Source: Syngnathus acus (Eukaryota > Chordata > Actinopteri > Syngnathiformes > Syngnathidae). Taken from it: a stretch of DNA of 64,000 bases. Where the stretch lies: contig NC_051095.1 in assembly GCF_901709675.1 (NCBI RefSeq), positions 14,461,456-14,525,455 on the forward strand. The letters run 5' to 3'. Under the pieces are notes generated by a model. That model saw only the letters and a list, made by a program, of their open reading frames with translations. It made no database searches and was not told where the DNA came from. This document shows, piece after piece, positions 49,661 through 61,160 of the stretch (position 1 is the stretch's first letter; each line of letters starts with the position of its first letter). The translations under genes were made by a program, and so were the position numbers.

Positions 49661-52290
49661 AAATGTCTTCCATAAATGACAGATTCTCAAATAATAATGG
49701 CTTGTGAGGGTAATGATGCCATGGTTTCATAAAAAGGACATCACTAACCTTCATAAAAATTAAGTAATACAATTTGTTGTCACTAACATGAACAAAATGA
49801 AGGCAAGATCCAGGTACACTTGTTACTTGCGTATATTTTGACTTGACAGCTGTGGTAAAAAGGGTAAAATCCGGACTGCAGAAAGAATAAGTTTCAGAAC
49901 AAATAAGAACACATTTTGACCCCAACATTATGTTTATTACTGCCATTCTGTTATTGTACAATCGTCTCAACTGCCCAAACTCTGTTGGCTTGAATGTGGG
50001 CCATGGCTGAGCTCATTAATACGGCCGCACAATCAAATCAGGTCAGATGGACGCAGTGATGCCTGGAAAAGTCCGTTTGATAGCCAGCTCAAAAATGCCT
50101 TCATAATACGTTAATTAGACATTCACTTAATGGTCTGCAGCTATCCTATCACTCGATAGTTTCTCTAAGGTTTCACTCTTGAAAATGGAGTGTCACAGGC
50201 TAGTGCCTTATCAGTCCAGTCCAGTCCAAGTAATAGGAGAGTCTTCATTAGGATTAGAAACAGCCTGTATCCTGACTGATGCTGACAATCAGGACAGCTG
50301 TAGGCATGAAACATAGACCTTAGACATTTTTACGGAGAGCTGGACCCAATCACTGCTGACTGGTGTCATACACTCTCCAGCCAAGTCTTCTATGATACAG
50401 GTGTTTTCCTTTATGTCGGTGTTTATTTCAATGGATACTCCCAATTTTTTATTTGATAATACATACACTGAACCCATGGCGGCTGCTCGTAATTCAATGA
50501 GTGGACTCAATGTTTTTTCTGGCCTTCAACATAAATGTGTGTTGTTGTTTCTTGTCACCCTCCTTTCCCTTTTAGGAACATGTTTTATTTTGTTTAACAA
50601 AAATATACTTTTTAAAATGTAAAATAAACACATGTGTAAAACAAATTTAAAACAAAAAAAACTACATTTAAACAATGTTTATAATGTCAGAAACAAGTTT
50701 TTTTTCTAAATAGTACAAAAATTGAACCCATAACCTCTGAACTGTGAGGCGGACGTGGTAAATGTGACGCAATAATACAACTAAAGATTTTCCCACCTCT
50801 ATCATACATATTAAGAAGAAATAATTGATAATCACTTGAGATAAACTTTCACCTCCTCTTCCCTATTACTAGTGTCCAACACATCGGGTCCCTAATCTCA
50901 GCAAGCGCTTTCGTTCTGATGGTCCGGGCCCGATCCCTCATGGCTGCCATCTCGGGGGACAGGCCCAGACAAAGTGGCGCCTGCAGAAGTACAAGACATC
51001 AGGGGTAACAAGATAACTATGTGGAAATAGGAGCGGTAGCAAAGTCATTGGAATGGTAATGATGCAATAGATCACACCGAAGAAACTACGTTTAATGTTT
51101 TAGTCTTAATATGTTTGCTGCATAGTGCCTAATCAATATAAATGTAATTTTGTGCCCCCTTTTTTTCTTTTGAATTTATCGGGAACTTACTGTAGGCTTG
51201 AAATACACACATTGCACTTGTACTTGATACATTTGACTGTCACTGGTGGAAGAAAAGCTGATCGAAAGACTGGTAGAAATATTCTAAAATGTAAGTAAAT
51301 ATTTAACAAATTTCAAATGTAAAGCAAACATACACAAACAATCTTTTTACTGTAAAATCAGAACTTTAACTACATAATAACTGAAAAAAACTGAAGAATG
51401 TATATTAAAGCATAGTAAAAGTAAAGCAAAAGTGTTTCCATATTATCAGTTTCATTATTCAATTATAATTCACAGCTCACAATAGCAAAATAGTTCAAAT
51501 CCAAACAAAAACATCATAGAAATAGATGAGCTTACAAGTCTTTGAAGCAAAAAAGGTTGAAAGGGAATAAGTTCAAACGAAGTAATAAATTAGATAATCG
51601 ACAATAAATATATAAATAGTTTAAGAAAAAACGTCAAATAAAAAGAGGACAAATTAGCTCTCAAAGCATTGCTATAATATATACCTTTAAAAATAACATT
51701 ATATTAGGTACATAAAGTATTTATTGCAAATATACTGCATTTGTTCTCAATTGTTTAATCTACATTGTGTTGGTTTTAATTTATAATTTCAACCATTTCT
51801 GAGCTATGGGTTCATTATTTTTCACGGAATGAGGAGCTGACAGTTGGGGTTCTCAGATATTTAAAACATTTTTTAAATTGCGAGGCGAGATTGCTAACTG
51901 TTTGCGTGTTCAATCTGTTCTCTTACTTGATTGACACATTTGATGGGAGTCATCATAAGCTTGTGGGTGTATGCACGTACGAGTTGACATTCGGTAAACA
52001 ACATAGTTTTAAAGGTAAATTATTTTTTTAGGAGTCACACTAAAACTGTATGAATACAAAATTGCATTACCTTATGTTCCCATATTGTCACATATATTAT
52101 TTCATTGGATTTAAATGTCACCTCTCTTTATTGATTATTCTCCCCTAGTTCCCCTTGTCAAAAAATGTCAAGCCCACCTAGGAGCAGTGACAAGGTCAAA
52201 GTAGATTCAAAACACACTTGTTCTACTGTAGCATGAAGGCTATACCAAGACATGACTGGAGTAGGACTTCTGGTGGATACGTTTAGCAAA
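49661..52290. other. Noncoding DNA, no gene recognised
   Basis: No gene recognised. A SINE head fragment lies at 50718-50762, with GAACTGTGAGGCGGACGTG in the minus orientation. The part 51100-51800 is very AT-rich. Confidence 0.5.
50718..50762 (-). repeat. Head fragment of the (GGAT)n-tailed SINE
   Basis: ATTGAACCCATAACCTCTGA and ACTGTGAGGCGGACGTG match the B-box to A-box region of the SINE read on the minus strand. Both flanks are unrelated. Confidence 0.65.
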
Positions 52291-52430
52291 TAATCCATCC
52301 ATCCATTTTCTGTACTGCTTAATCCCCACGGAGGTCGCGGGCTTGCCGGAGCCTATCCCAGCTGTCACCGGGCAGTAGGCGGGGGACACCCTGAACTGGT
52401 TGCCAGCCAATCGCAGGGCACACAGAGAAT
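52291..52430 (-). repeat. 3' part of the (GGAT)n-tailed SINE
   Basis: It runs from the tail (ATCCATCCATCCATTTTCTG) through GGTCGCGGGCTTGCCGGAGC to GCCAGCCAATCGCAGGGCAC, then stops at ACACAGAGA where a microsatellite begins. The head is missing. Confidence 0.85.
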
Positions 52431-52582
52431 GAATGAATGAATGAATGGATGGATGAACGGATGGGTGGATGGATGGATGGATGGATGGATGGATGGATGG
52501 ATGGACGGACGGACGGACGGACGGACGGACGGACGGACGGACGGACGGACGGACGGACGGACGGATGGATGGATGGATGGAA
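52431..52582. repeat. Compound (GAAT)n(GGAT)n(GGAC)n(GGAT)n microsatellite
   Basis: GAAT units pass into GGAT units, then a block of about 15 GGAC units (about 52502-52563), then GGAT again. The plus-strand frame of Trp-Met-Asp-Gly and Thr-Asp-Gly-Arg repeats is an artefact. Confidence 0.97.
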
Positions 52583-52857
52583 AAGAAGAATGACTACTTG
52601 GGTAATGATGAATGGGCAGTTATCGGATGCACACTAATGAAATGACAAATTTGCTCAATTTCCCTTCTCATTATGAAGGGCAAATGATATTCACCTATGC
52701 AAAGACACTGATAATGTTAATGATTTCTCAGTAAGTATCAACAGGAGGATTTAACAACTTCGGAAAAAGACGTGAAATGTCTAGGAAACACAACACTATT
52801 TTTCGTAACCATGCAAATGTTTACATTTTCAAATGATTACTTGTACCTAGTTATACC

Positions 52858-53031
52858 TACCGTAATTTTCGGACTATAAGTCGCGTTTTTTTTTCATAGT
52901 TTGGGTGGGGGGGCGACTTATACTCAGGAGCGATTTATATACATATATATGTTTTTTTTTCACTTTTTTGGGCATTTTATGGCTGGTGCGACTTATACTC
53001 CGGTGCGACTTATAGTCCGAAAATTACGGTA
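52858..53031. mobile_element. 174-bp MITE with perfect 27-bp inverted repeats (TACCGTAATTTTCGG ends)
   Basis: The first 27 bases are the exact reverse complement of the last 27. The interior has further GCGACTTATACTC units. The whole element corresponds to the two arms of the longer element at 16309-17652 joined together. Ends are TA. No coding potential. Confidence 0.94.
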
Positions 53032-53042
53032 CTTGTACCTAG

Positions 53043-54430
53043 GAAATCACATTGCCTTATTACTGGTGAGCTATTTTCAGAACAGGCCAGCGAGTACCAT
53101 ATTGGTCATCCCTCCTTCAAACTCAACAGTAGGAGTGGAGTAAATGTGCAATCATCTCCCCTGAAAAGTAGGATAGATGTTTAAGTAGCATGAAATTCTC
53201 ATTTGTAATATCAGCACTTGAAAAAGTGTAATTACATTCCTGCAACGGCTAGAACACATCTGTCAATTGCAGGAAAAAAATATTTTGTAAGGAAATTAAT
53301 CACTGACAGCTTCTTTTTTTTTTTCCCCTACGCCAACTGTCACAGAGAGAGCGGAGCAACCGATGCCAATTTGGGGACCCAGCTGAACACAGTCATGTTA
53401 TTGTTTGCTATTATGCACTCTGCTGTCTCTGAGCTCAGACTGTGAGCAATCACTTTGCTGGGGCTGCAGTCAGTCGGGTGATTTGAGTTCACCGCTTAAT
53501 AGCATTTTGGTGTCAATAGCGCCAGCGCATCCAACAGGCCACTGCAAATCCGTGACGTGATTGTCTGATGATGCGTAATACTGCACGTTTGTTGCAGAAA
53601 AATACATATTTGATGTTTGTTGTACAATGGGAACATGTTTTTTTCGTTGATTATAAAACCAAAAAAGGCAGAAACAAACTTTTTTCCTAGTGAAAGGAGC
53701 GAGTGTATTCTTTCATTAGGTAAATTTCCAGAATATAATATGTAACTATTGAATACCGTATCTTGTGGGCCTTGAAATCGTCAAATTACATGTCTTGGAA
53801 AAAAATTGAGTCAATATTTTGTTCCCATGACCACTGAACAGTAAGCCTACTGTGAAAGTGGAGGCACCATTATGCTGTGGGGTTGTTTGGCTGCACCCAA
53901 CACAGGGTATCTTAAATCTCATGCAAATTTAAAAACAATAATGCGTGAAATGCATGGATTTTTCCTCATTCTTTGATAATGGTCTTTAGTTGTTGTTGTT
54001 TATCATGTCATTGGGGAAATTAATTTCAACAATCAATTGAATAAAGCAAAACATTTCCTTTCTTCGGCAATCAACCAATGTAAAAATGAGATTCTCATTA
54101 AGACATTCATTGCAATTGTTGTGCTGTTGTTGAACTTTGATTTATTCCCCTCATTGAATAACATACAATCACATATTTGATTATGCTGCATTCATTAGTC
54201 TCAAGCGATGAGAAGCAATGCGTGATTTAGTAGACAGTATCATTTCAGAAGAGATTAATGTTTTTATTGTGGCGCTTCATCGGAGGGGGGTGGCATGGAT
54301 GGCTACTGTTTTCTTTATCACCTTACAACTAGTTCCCAGTAGCTGTGATAGCAAGACACACATCTACCCACCCTAGATCATAGCACAGAGGTTGACTTCA
54401 CACAATGCGAGGGCTGATTATCTCACCTAA
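53043..54430. other. Noncoding DNA, no gene recognised
   Basis: No coding or repeat family recognised apart from short A/T homopolymers. Confidence 0.5.
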
Positions 54431-54730
54431 TGGGCTAGTGGTAGAGTGTCCGCCCTGAGACTGGAAGGTTGTGGGTTCAAACCCCGGCCGGGTCATACCA
54501 AAGACTATAAAAATGGGACCCATTGCCTCCCTGCTTGGCACTCAGCATTAAGGGTTGGAATTGGGGGGTTAGATCGCCAAATGATTCCCGAGCGCGGCAC
54601 CGCTGCTGCTCACTGCTCCCCTCTCCCCAGGGGATGGATTAAAATCACATGGGGATGGGTTAAATGCAGAGGACAAATTTCACCACACCCAGATGTGTGT
54701 GTGACAATCATTGGGACTTAAAAAAAAAAA
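54431..54730 (+). mobile_element. tRNA-derived SINE, ACTTTAACTTTA-tail family
   Basis: An A box (TGGGCTAGTGG, 54431-54441, one mismatch to TGGCNNAGTGG) and a B box (GGTTCAAACCC, 54474-54484) form a pol III internal promoter. The conserved body and a short A-rich tail follow. Its tail ends GGGACTT then poly-A instead of ACTTTAACTTTA. TAATGG near both ends may be a short target duplication, but this is weak. It is not a tRNA gene, because the acceptor and anticodon arms do not pair convincingly. Confidence 0.9.
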
Positions 54731-55147
54731 CTTAATGGCACAATTGTAAAACTCAAAATCGCGTGCCAATTATTATACAACGTTACCGTGCTATGTTTCG
54801 CACTTGATGAGAGGATGTAATCGTCCGAATACAAGACATTTTCTGCTTCTGCTGTGTACACCGATTTGGACAACAGCAAGACAGAGTGGTACTAAGCAGA
54901 TAGCAGGTCTATTGTCCTTTGAGAAGATCAGCACTACGCTTGTGTATTTTGCTTGGAGGTGAAAGATGAAATACTTGTACTGTTTCTCCACTTTAGAAAA
55001 ATTAATAGAATTTTTGAAATTGAATTTTTAATGTGAAGAGTTTATCTGTGTTATTCTGCATGCACTGTTTAAGGTGTGCAGCTTTACAACTGATAATGTG
55101 TTTTACAAGTGTAACACCAGGTTTTTAACAAACATGACTGGCTAACC
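54731..55147. other. Spacer between two SINE copies
   Basis: About 400 bp of AT-rich sequence with nothing recognisable. Confidence 0.5.
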
Positions 55148-55455
55148 AGCTCAGTGGCCTAGTGGTAGAGTGTCCGCCCTGAGACTGGAAGGTTGTGGGT
55201 TCAAACCCTGGCCGGGTCATACCAAAGACTATAAAAATGGGACCCATTGCCTCCCTGCTTGGCACTCAGCATTAAGGGTTGGAATTGGGGGGTTAGATCA
55301 CCAAAATGATTCCCGAGCGCGGCACCGCTGCTGCTCACTGCTCCCCTCTCCCCCAGGGGATGGATCAAAATCACATGGGGATGGGTTAAATGCAGAGGAC
55401 AAATTTCACCACACCCAGATGTGTGTGTGACGATCATTGGGACTTTAACTTTAGT
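55148..55455 (+). mobile_element. tRNA-derived SINE, full-length copy
   Basis: A box TGGCCTAGTGG (55155-55165) matches the pol III consensus exactly, and B box GGTTCAAACCC lies at 55198-55208. The body is nearly identical to those at 54431 and 49407. The tail ends GACTTTAACTTTAG. The strong match between copies indicates recent activity. Mobilisation would need a partner LINE sharing the tail. Confidence 0.92.
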
Positions 55456-58135
55456 TGCTATAAATAACACGAAGATGAATGACTTGTTTTTGTCTTTTTT
55501 TTTAATTAGAATTGAATCTACGGTGAACCAACGCATCGGTGCCTCCTGGTACCTAATGGAAGAAAGTGATGTTTTTATAATACAACATCATATGGTTATT
55601 GTTATAATTTATGTAGCAGTTTTGCATAAATGGAATCAAGGTTTCTTTGGTTGGTTGTAAAACTGTCCCTCTTGGAAAGTCAAATTTGTGATATGTGGTG
55701 TGTACATGAAATAGAGTTGACCTGCAAGTGCGAACAAGTGCAAATGCGTGATGACGGTGATGAATAGGCGCTCAGCTTGAACCTCACTCAAGAAGTACGG
55801 ATGTGCCGCACAAAAGGCCCCATGTCATTGAAATATATTTCTTGTCATTTGTCCCTGGGTATTTATGACACTTTAAAGACCATAATCTATATATTTAGTC
55901 ATTTGCAGCCAGCTTAGAGACAAGTATGCCAAACTATTCATTCATTCATCCATCCATTGCTTTCCTATATAGCTTGCCTTGTTCATGGTTGCACAGAGCT
56001 GCATCCTGTCCTGGCTGACTTTGGGTAAAATGTGGTTTTTTACTGTTGTCTCTCTGCATTGACATAGTGGTGCAATAACTGTTTGCCGCTGGTGACTTTT
56101 AACGCATGTCACATGTGGACACAAGTCTCTGTGAAGCCGTATGACACCCCCCATGTCCTTTTCACCCTGAAGGCCCATGGACCGTTAAGACCCTGAGGAT
56201 AATGAACCAGTGGCACCAGTGGGGAAAGCCTAGTATGTCAGTGGAACAAAGATTGACCTCCTGCTTTCAGTTTCCATGCAGTGAAAGCATCAGCACTGCG
56301 ACGCTGACCTCTGAGACCTTATCTTCAGTGTCACCCTCATTCTACTTTGAACACATTGCTGTGTTTGCCGCCCGGCAACACAAGACTATATTATTCACTT
56401 ACACAATTTCAGTTTTTCAATCATTGGTTTAAGACGTCACATGATCCGTTTTATCTGTCTGGGTGGAAAAAAAGAGTAAAACGTATCAACTCCGCATGGA
56501 TGCTTTTATTCTTTTGTTTGTATACAAAGTCTGAATCTGGACTGCTGCTGCACTGTTCTTAAAAATAAATCACTTTGAAATCCAGTTTACTACGCAGTTG
56601 GTTAACTGCCATGTTGCTTTGTTTGTCAGAGGATTAAGAGACAAAGAAACCAAGAAAGACAGTCAATTAAAAATAGATGTGTCTGAAGTAGGCAAAAATA
56701 TGTCAGTTCACTTTTTTGAGAAACAGTATTTACACACGGTAAGGGTATTCAATTCTTGAGAAAAAAAATGTCAAAATACAGTTGTAGTTGTTGCATGAAT
56801 AACTGCAATGGGATGTTCAAGATTCCCATCTACAAATCTACGCTTCAGAGTTTGACACTCAGGAAAGAAGTACAAAGCAATCTCCGTCATCTTGCACTGC
56901 CCTTTAAAACCTCTATATTTTTCCAGCTTATTTTCACAAAAGATGGATTTGAGTTGTTGAAGTGATTGAGTGATGGCCATCTTGGGAAATTAATTATTTT
57001 ATCAAACTCCTTACCCTTGAAAGTTAATTCACAAGAACACGGGCAAATGGCCTATGGTGAAAACTGAAGGAGAGCAAGGATATATATTTCTTTCTTTTTT
57101 ATTTTGTCTGTACTTTCCCACTTGAGAAATGACATTTGATTTGTCACTTTGCAGCAGCATCCATTTGCGAATACACATTTGTGCTTTTTATTATACACTT
57201 AAGGCCCTCAGTATTTCTCAATTTACTTAATTATTCAGAAAATGGATGGATGGATGGATCTTTTATATGATTTCGGTATAGGTAACAAAAATTCATTATG
57301 ATTAAAATCAAATATTTTTTTTACTATATTTGATTGTATTCTAACTTGTGTTTTGTTTGACACTTGCAGTTAACTGAAAATGTGCAGTCTATGAAAAACA
57401 TGATGTCAATGTGAATTTTTATTATTGTGATGATGATGACAGTTTAAAAATTGACACGTACATCACAATGTACTAATACTTAATATAATACACAAATAAT
57501 TCATCTGAAATATGTATTTAGTTCTGCATAGCCACTGCAAAATGTGTCATATGTGCAAAGGATGCATTTTGATTAGTGAAATAGGAACAACATTGGCAGA
57601 AAACACACTGCTCTTGCAAAGAACATTGATGTTTTTGAGGAGACTGTGTTGGCAAAGGGCTGATCGAGCTCAAAGCAACCTGACAAGACATCACCGGATG
57701 ACTGTCCAATCTCCATTCCTCAGTAGCAAACTACAGAGAATGTCTTCTTCAAAGGCTACAAGTTGGAACGCTTTGTGACCAACAGATGTATATATTCTCA
57801 GTTTGTTTTGGGAATGGCAGCTTGAGGAAAAACTAATAGAATACGAATCTCTATTTGCAAAGGGTTTACAGGGAGAAAACAACACATGAGGAAATTCACA
57901 GTTGTTGGATTGCAATAATGTTTCCCCTGCAAGCACAGTTTCCTCCGGCCAGACAGCCACCTGCAGACAAAGGCAATATACCCCAAAATGTCAACAATCA
58001 ATTCAAGCCACTTTTTCTTTTACCCTTTTAACTTATACAGTTATGGACTGTGAAAGGAAATCAGAGTGTCAGGACTATGAAAATGGCTAAAAATTGTTAA
58101 AGATTAAACCTGAAACCTTTTCACAATGACGCAAC
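55456..58135. other. Noncoding DNA with SINE scraps
   Basis: No gene recognised. A SINE tail fragment lies at 55936-56015 (minus), and a plus-oriented tail scrap (CAGAAAATGGATGGATGGAT) at 57236-57260. Confidence 0.5.
55936..56015 (-). repeat. Diverged tail of the (GGAT)n-tailed SINE
   Basis: ATTCATTCATCCATCCATTG, then CTGCATCCTGTCCTGGCTGA, follow the order of the SINE 3' end with several substitutions. Confidence 0.55.
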
Positions 58136-59045
58136 TGTAGAGCTATGTGATACCTGAGATTTTGGTATTGATTGATCGATACCAAGTAAATGCCAGTATC
58201 ACCGATACAGATACCAAGTACTTTTAGGTTAAAACCAATCTGCTTCTTCAAATTGCTTGTCCTATTAAATAACACGTTAAGATTGTTGAGGTCCTTAATC
58301 GTGCTGTAATACCTTTAATGGAAACATACAGAGAGTATTGTTTTAAATTGCATTGTACAAAGTAGTAGTAGTAATCTGCATAGTCATAGTCCCTGCCTCT
58401 CTTAAATTCCTTTAGTCCAGACCCCAAATCTTTGGTTTTATTTGATTTGTTCAATAAGGTAATCAGTGCAACTTTATTTACCATTGTTTTGGTTCCCTTT
58501 CTGCTGTCCTTGTACTGCTAATCAGAGGGAACATCCATTCATATATTTTCCGAACCGTTTATCCTGGTCGCCAGCCAATCCCAGAACAGACACATAGACA
58601 AACAACCATTCACAATCATACATAAGGACAATTTGGAGTGGTGTTTATGGAATGTGGGACGAAACTGGATTACCCGGAAGAAATCCATGCAGGCTCCCCG
58701 AGGAGAACATGCAAACATCACACAAGAAGGCCGCGGCCAGAATCGAATACTGCTGCCCTGAACTTCTTTGCAGCAATTCTCACTCAAGAGTATATTTTAT
58801 TTTAGGCGAAAATAATGAACATAACTTTTTACGTAAAATGTCCGTCTCTGTAAAAATAATTACTTGAAAATAACTGTATTGTGAAGCACATGTAAAATCA
58901 TATCCTTAAGAGAATTTCTCAAAAGACCCATAAGAAATCATAATATATGTATGTACAGGATCAATACAAGCTGTTCGATGTGATACCAATACTCACACTA
59001 GTATCATTTTTATCGATACTTGGATCAATCTGCACGGCGCTACAA
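58136..59045. repeat. Unclassified repeat with inverted GATACC-rich ends, containing a nested SINE
   Basis: The left part (58136-58230) is rich in GATACC/GATACCAAG, including TTGATCGATACCAAGTAA. The right part (58976-59045) carries the opposite orientation, with TATCGATACTTGGATCAATC. The two share GATTGATC as an inverted pair and look like the ends of one old element. A SINE copy is nested inside. The superfamily is unknown and the boundaries are approximate. Confidence 0.4.
58531..58766 (-). mobile_element. Diverged, internally deleted (GGAT)n-tailed SINE
   Basis: It runs from ACATCCATTCATATATTTTC through GTCGCCAGCCAATCCCAGAA, GACAATTTGGAGTG, GAGAACATGCAAACATCACA and GAATCGAATACTGCTGCCCT. 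The GTCGCGGG...TATCCCAGC block is missing. Confidence 0.75.
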
Positions 59046-59602
59046 AACCTGTTCAAAAACAAGGTCACAAAAACATGACAAGCTTCTTTCAGTATTATGC
59101 AATTCAGTTCAGCACACATTAATCACAATAATAATCACATTGCTGTAGTAATATCACAAACATGAATGGTGACATTATGGTTCTTTCACTAAGACCTCAC
59201 ATCCATCAGGTGTATACGGGACTCCTCTGCTTATCTCAATGACTGTCGCAACCCCTGCTATTGTATTTAAGCACTACTTCAGTTATGCAGTCTGACTGTG
59301 CAACAACAAAACGAAAAGGCTCTCAAGAGCATTCCAAACGTCTGCACACTGGGTTACTACTGTCAGGTTACGAAAGCAACATCTCAAAGAGATGAATCAA
59401 CGTCTATCGGGTATGCGAGAAGCACAATCAAGCTAAAGAGGAAGCCTATCGAGATAACCACTGCAAACTGCTAAGCCTTGGCCTTTAGATCACAGAGACA
59501 ATGTAGCAATACACCAGCAAAACAACCATACACTGATGCAGAAATTGGATATTACAGATGGTATTAAGGAAAAAAATAGTTGCTGTCATCAACAGTATAC
59601 CT

Positions 59603-59605
<3 letters not shown>

Positions 59606-59634
<29 letters not shown>

Positions 59635-59672
59635 CTTATTATTTATTTATTTATTATTATTTATTACTTAGT
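59606..59672. repeat. (TA)n followed by (TTTA)n
   Basis: TA dinucleotides at 59606-59634 are followed by TTAT/TTTA units to about 59672. Confidence 0.93.
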
Positions 59673-59994
59673 ATATTCATAAGTTAGACCAGGGGTCGGC
59701 AATCAGCGGCTCCAGAGCCGCATGCGGCTCTTTAGCACGCCCCGAGCGGCTCCCTGGAGTTTTTGCAAAAATGCGTGAAAATGGAAAAATATGTTTTTAT
59801 TTGTTGTTGGTTTTTTAAATATGTTTTTTAGACGCTAATCGTGACACAACCATTTTTATGCTGTAAAAATGTACGTAGTTGTAAACATATTAAAAATACC
59901 TCATTTAAGAATGACGCCAAATACCAAAATTGCGTCATAGCCTGCGACACAGCACAGGTGAGTTGTAAACAAACAGGTGTGTGAGTGATGGGTC

Positions 59995-60637
59995 TTGGAT
60001 TCAAAAGGCAAAAAGAAAAAGACTGCTGATGAGAACAGAGGCTTTAAGAAAGAACGGACTGCACTTTTTGCTTTCATTGCCAATGCTGAAGCATTGCCTG
60101 CATGTTTGATTTGCAATGAGAAGTTGTCAAATAACAAGAAGAGGAATTCGGAGCGATATTTTCAGCTAAAGCATGCTAAATTTGCTGTCGATCACCCAGT
60201 TGCAACTGAGAGGAAAGGTGCAATTGCAGTGCTGGTGGAGAAATCTGAGGACCGAAAAAAAAGTTTCAAGAAGTGGATTGCATCTCCAAACTCTACTACT
60301 GCTGCAAGTTTTGTTACAGCCCCGGAGATAATAAAGCGCAGAAAACCATTCACCGATGGCGAGTACATGAAGGGATTCATTCATTAAAATATCAGAGTGC
60401 CTATCTTCGGACTTCACAAACAAAACCGAGATCATTGAGAAAATTAGAGACATGCCTCTCCGCACAAACAATATCACCGATCAGCAAATCAAGGACATCA
60501 ATTCAGCTCCAGCTTTTTCTCAATTGCCTGTGATGGATGAGTCGTGTGACGTGACTGATATCGAACAGCCAGCTCTGCTATGCAGGTACGTGAACTCTAA
60601 TGGGGCGCAAGAAGAAATGATCGAATTGATACCACTA
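59995..60637 (+). pseudogene. Truncated, frameshifted hAT transposase (GTF2IRD2/ZBED-like zinc-finger type)
   Basis: The frame from 59995 encodes a basic N-terminus (DSKGKKKKTADENRGFKKE), then FIANAEALPACLICNEKL and a zinc-finger-like ERYFQLKHAKF, and reaches RRKPFTDGEYMKGF before a stop at 60387. Homology continues in another frame from about 60385, with SSDFTNKTEIIEKIRDMPL, TDQQIKDINSAPAFSQ, MDESCDVTDIEQPALLCRYV and EEMIELIPL. Homology ends at about 60637 beside a TTA repeat. The order matches the N-terminal half of hAT transposases related to GTF2IRD2/SCAND3/ZBED proteins. The expected start is TTG here, there is one frameshift near 60380, and the catalytic core and hATC domain are gone. 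It is inactive. Confidence 0.88.
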
Positions 60638-60647
60638 TTTTTTTTAA

Positions 60648-60671
60648 ATTATTATTATTATTATTATTATT
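60648..60671. repeat. (TTA)n microsatellite at the deletion junction
   Basis: Eight ATT/TTA units lie where transposase similarity stops, so this may mark the internal deletion site. Confidence 0.9.
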
Positions 60672-60854
60672 TAAAATTATTTTAATAGTAGGCATACAAC
60701 TTATGTATTGACAGTCTATGTTGCCTTATAAAAGGCTTTTAGATTTTTGCAGCGCCAGACACTTATGTCTTTTTTTTTTTTTTGTTTGGGCCAATATGGC
60801 TCTTTGAACTTTTTGGGTTGCCGAACCCTGAGTTAGACATTTGACCCATTATAG

Positions 60855-61153
60855 TAGGGGTGTCAAACTCAATTTTGTCGCTGACCGCATCGTAGTCATA
60901 GTTTCCTTCGGAGGGCCATTACGACCGTCAACAAACTGATGAATAACTACGTTTTGAAACCGGAGACTAGTAAAAACTGTCAAGATCAATGGTAACAAAA
61001 ATTGCTAGCAATATCTGTATTTTTTAAACATAAAGACAATTTGTAACTTCAGTATTGACAGATGAAGTCGATGCACAATTTGTCTTCCCGGGCCACATAA
61101 AATGATGTGGCGGGCCGTATCTGGACCCCGGGCCTTGAATTTGACACCTGTGA
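60855..61153. mobile_element. hAT-like MITE (GGGGTGTCAAACTCAA ends)
   Basis: The left end TAGGGGTGTCAAACTCAATT and right end TTGAATTTGACACCTG are inverted repeats with few differences. Internal CGGAGGGCCATTACG and CGGGCCACATAAAATGATGT are familiar from a common fish hAT MITE. ATTATAG flanks both sides (60848-60854 and 61154-61160), possibly part of an 8-bp target duplication. No coding potential. Confidence 0.82.
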
Positions 61154-61160
61154 ATTATAG

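Larger units (their letters stand above)
59700..60830 (+). mobile_element. hAT DNA transposon, internally deleted, with zinc-finger transposase remnant
   Basis: The ends CAGGGGTCGGCAA and the inverted CAGGGTTCGGCAA are hAT termini. AGTTAGAC is duplicated exactly at 59692-59699 and 60831-60838. The subterminal region has GGCTCCAGAGCCGCATGCGG, a GC palindrome with GAGCGGCTCC nearby. At 1131 bp it is internally deleted: the 5' half of a transposase is fused through a TTA repeat to the 3' terminal region. Confidence 0.95.

Noticed and set aside
52437-52637. Frame of Trp-Met-Asp-Gly and Thr-Asp-Gly-Arg repeats
   Set aside because: It is a translation of the GGAT/GGAC microsatellite.
54431-54500. 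tRNA-like sequence with A and B boxes (also at 55148)
   Set aside because: The B box and A box belong to the heads of SINEs, which continue into a shared body and tail; no clean cloverleaf is evident.
55201-55536. 111-codon minus-strand frame and the matching plus-strand frame
   Set aside because: Both run through a SINE body; similar frames recur at the other copies.
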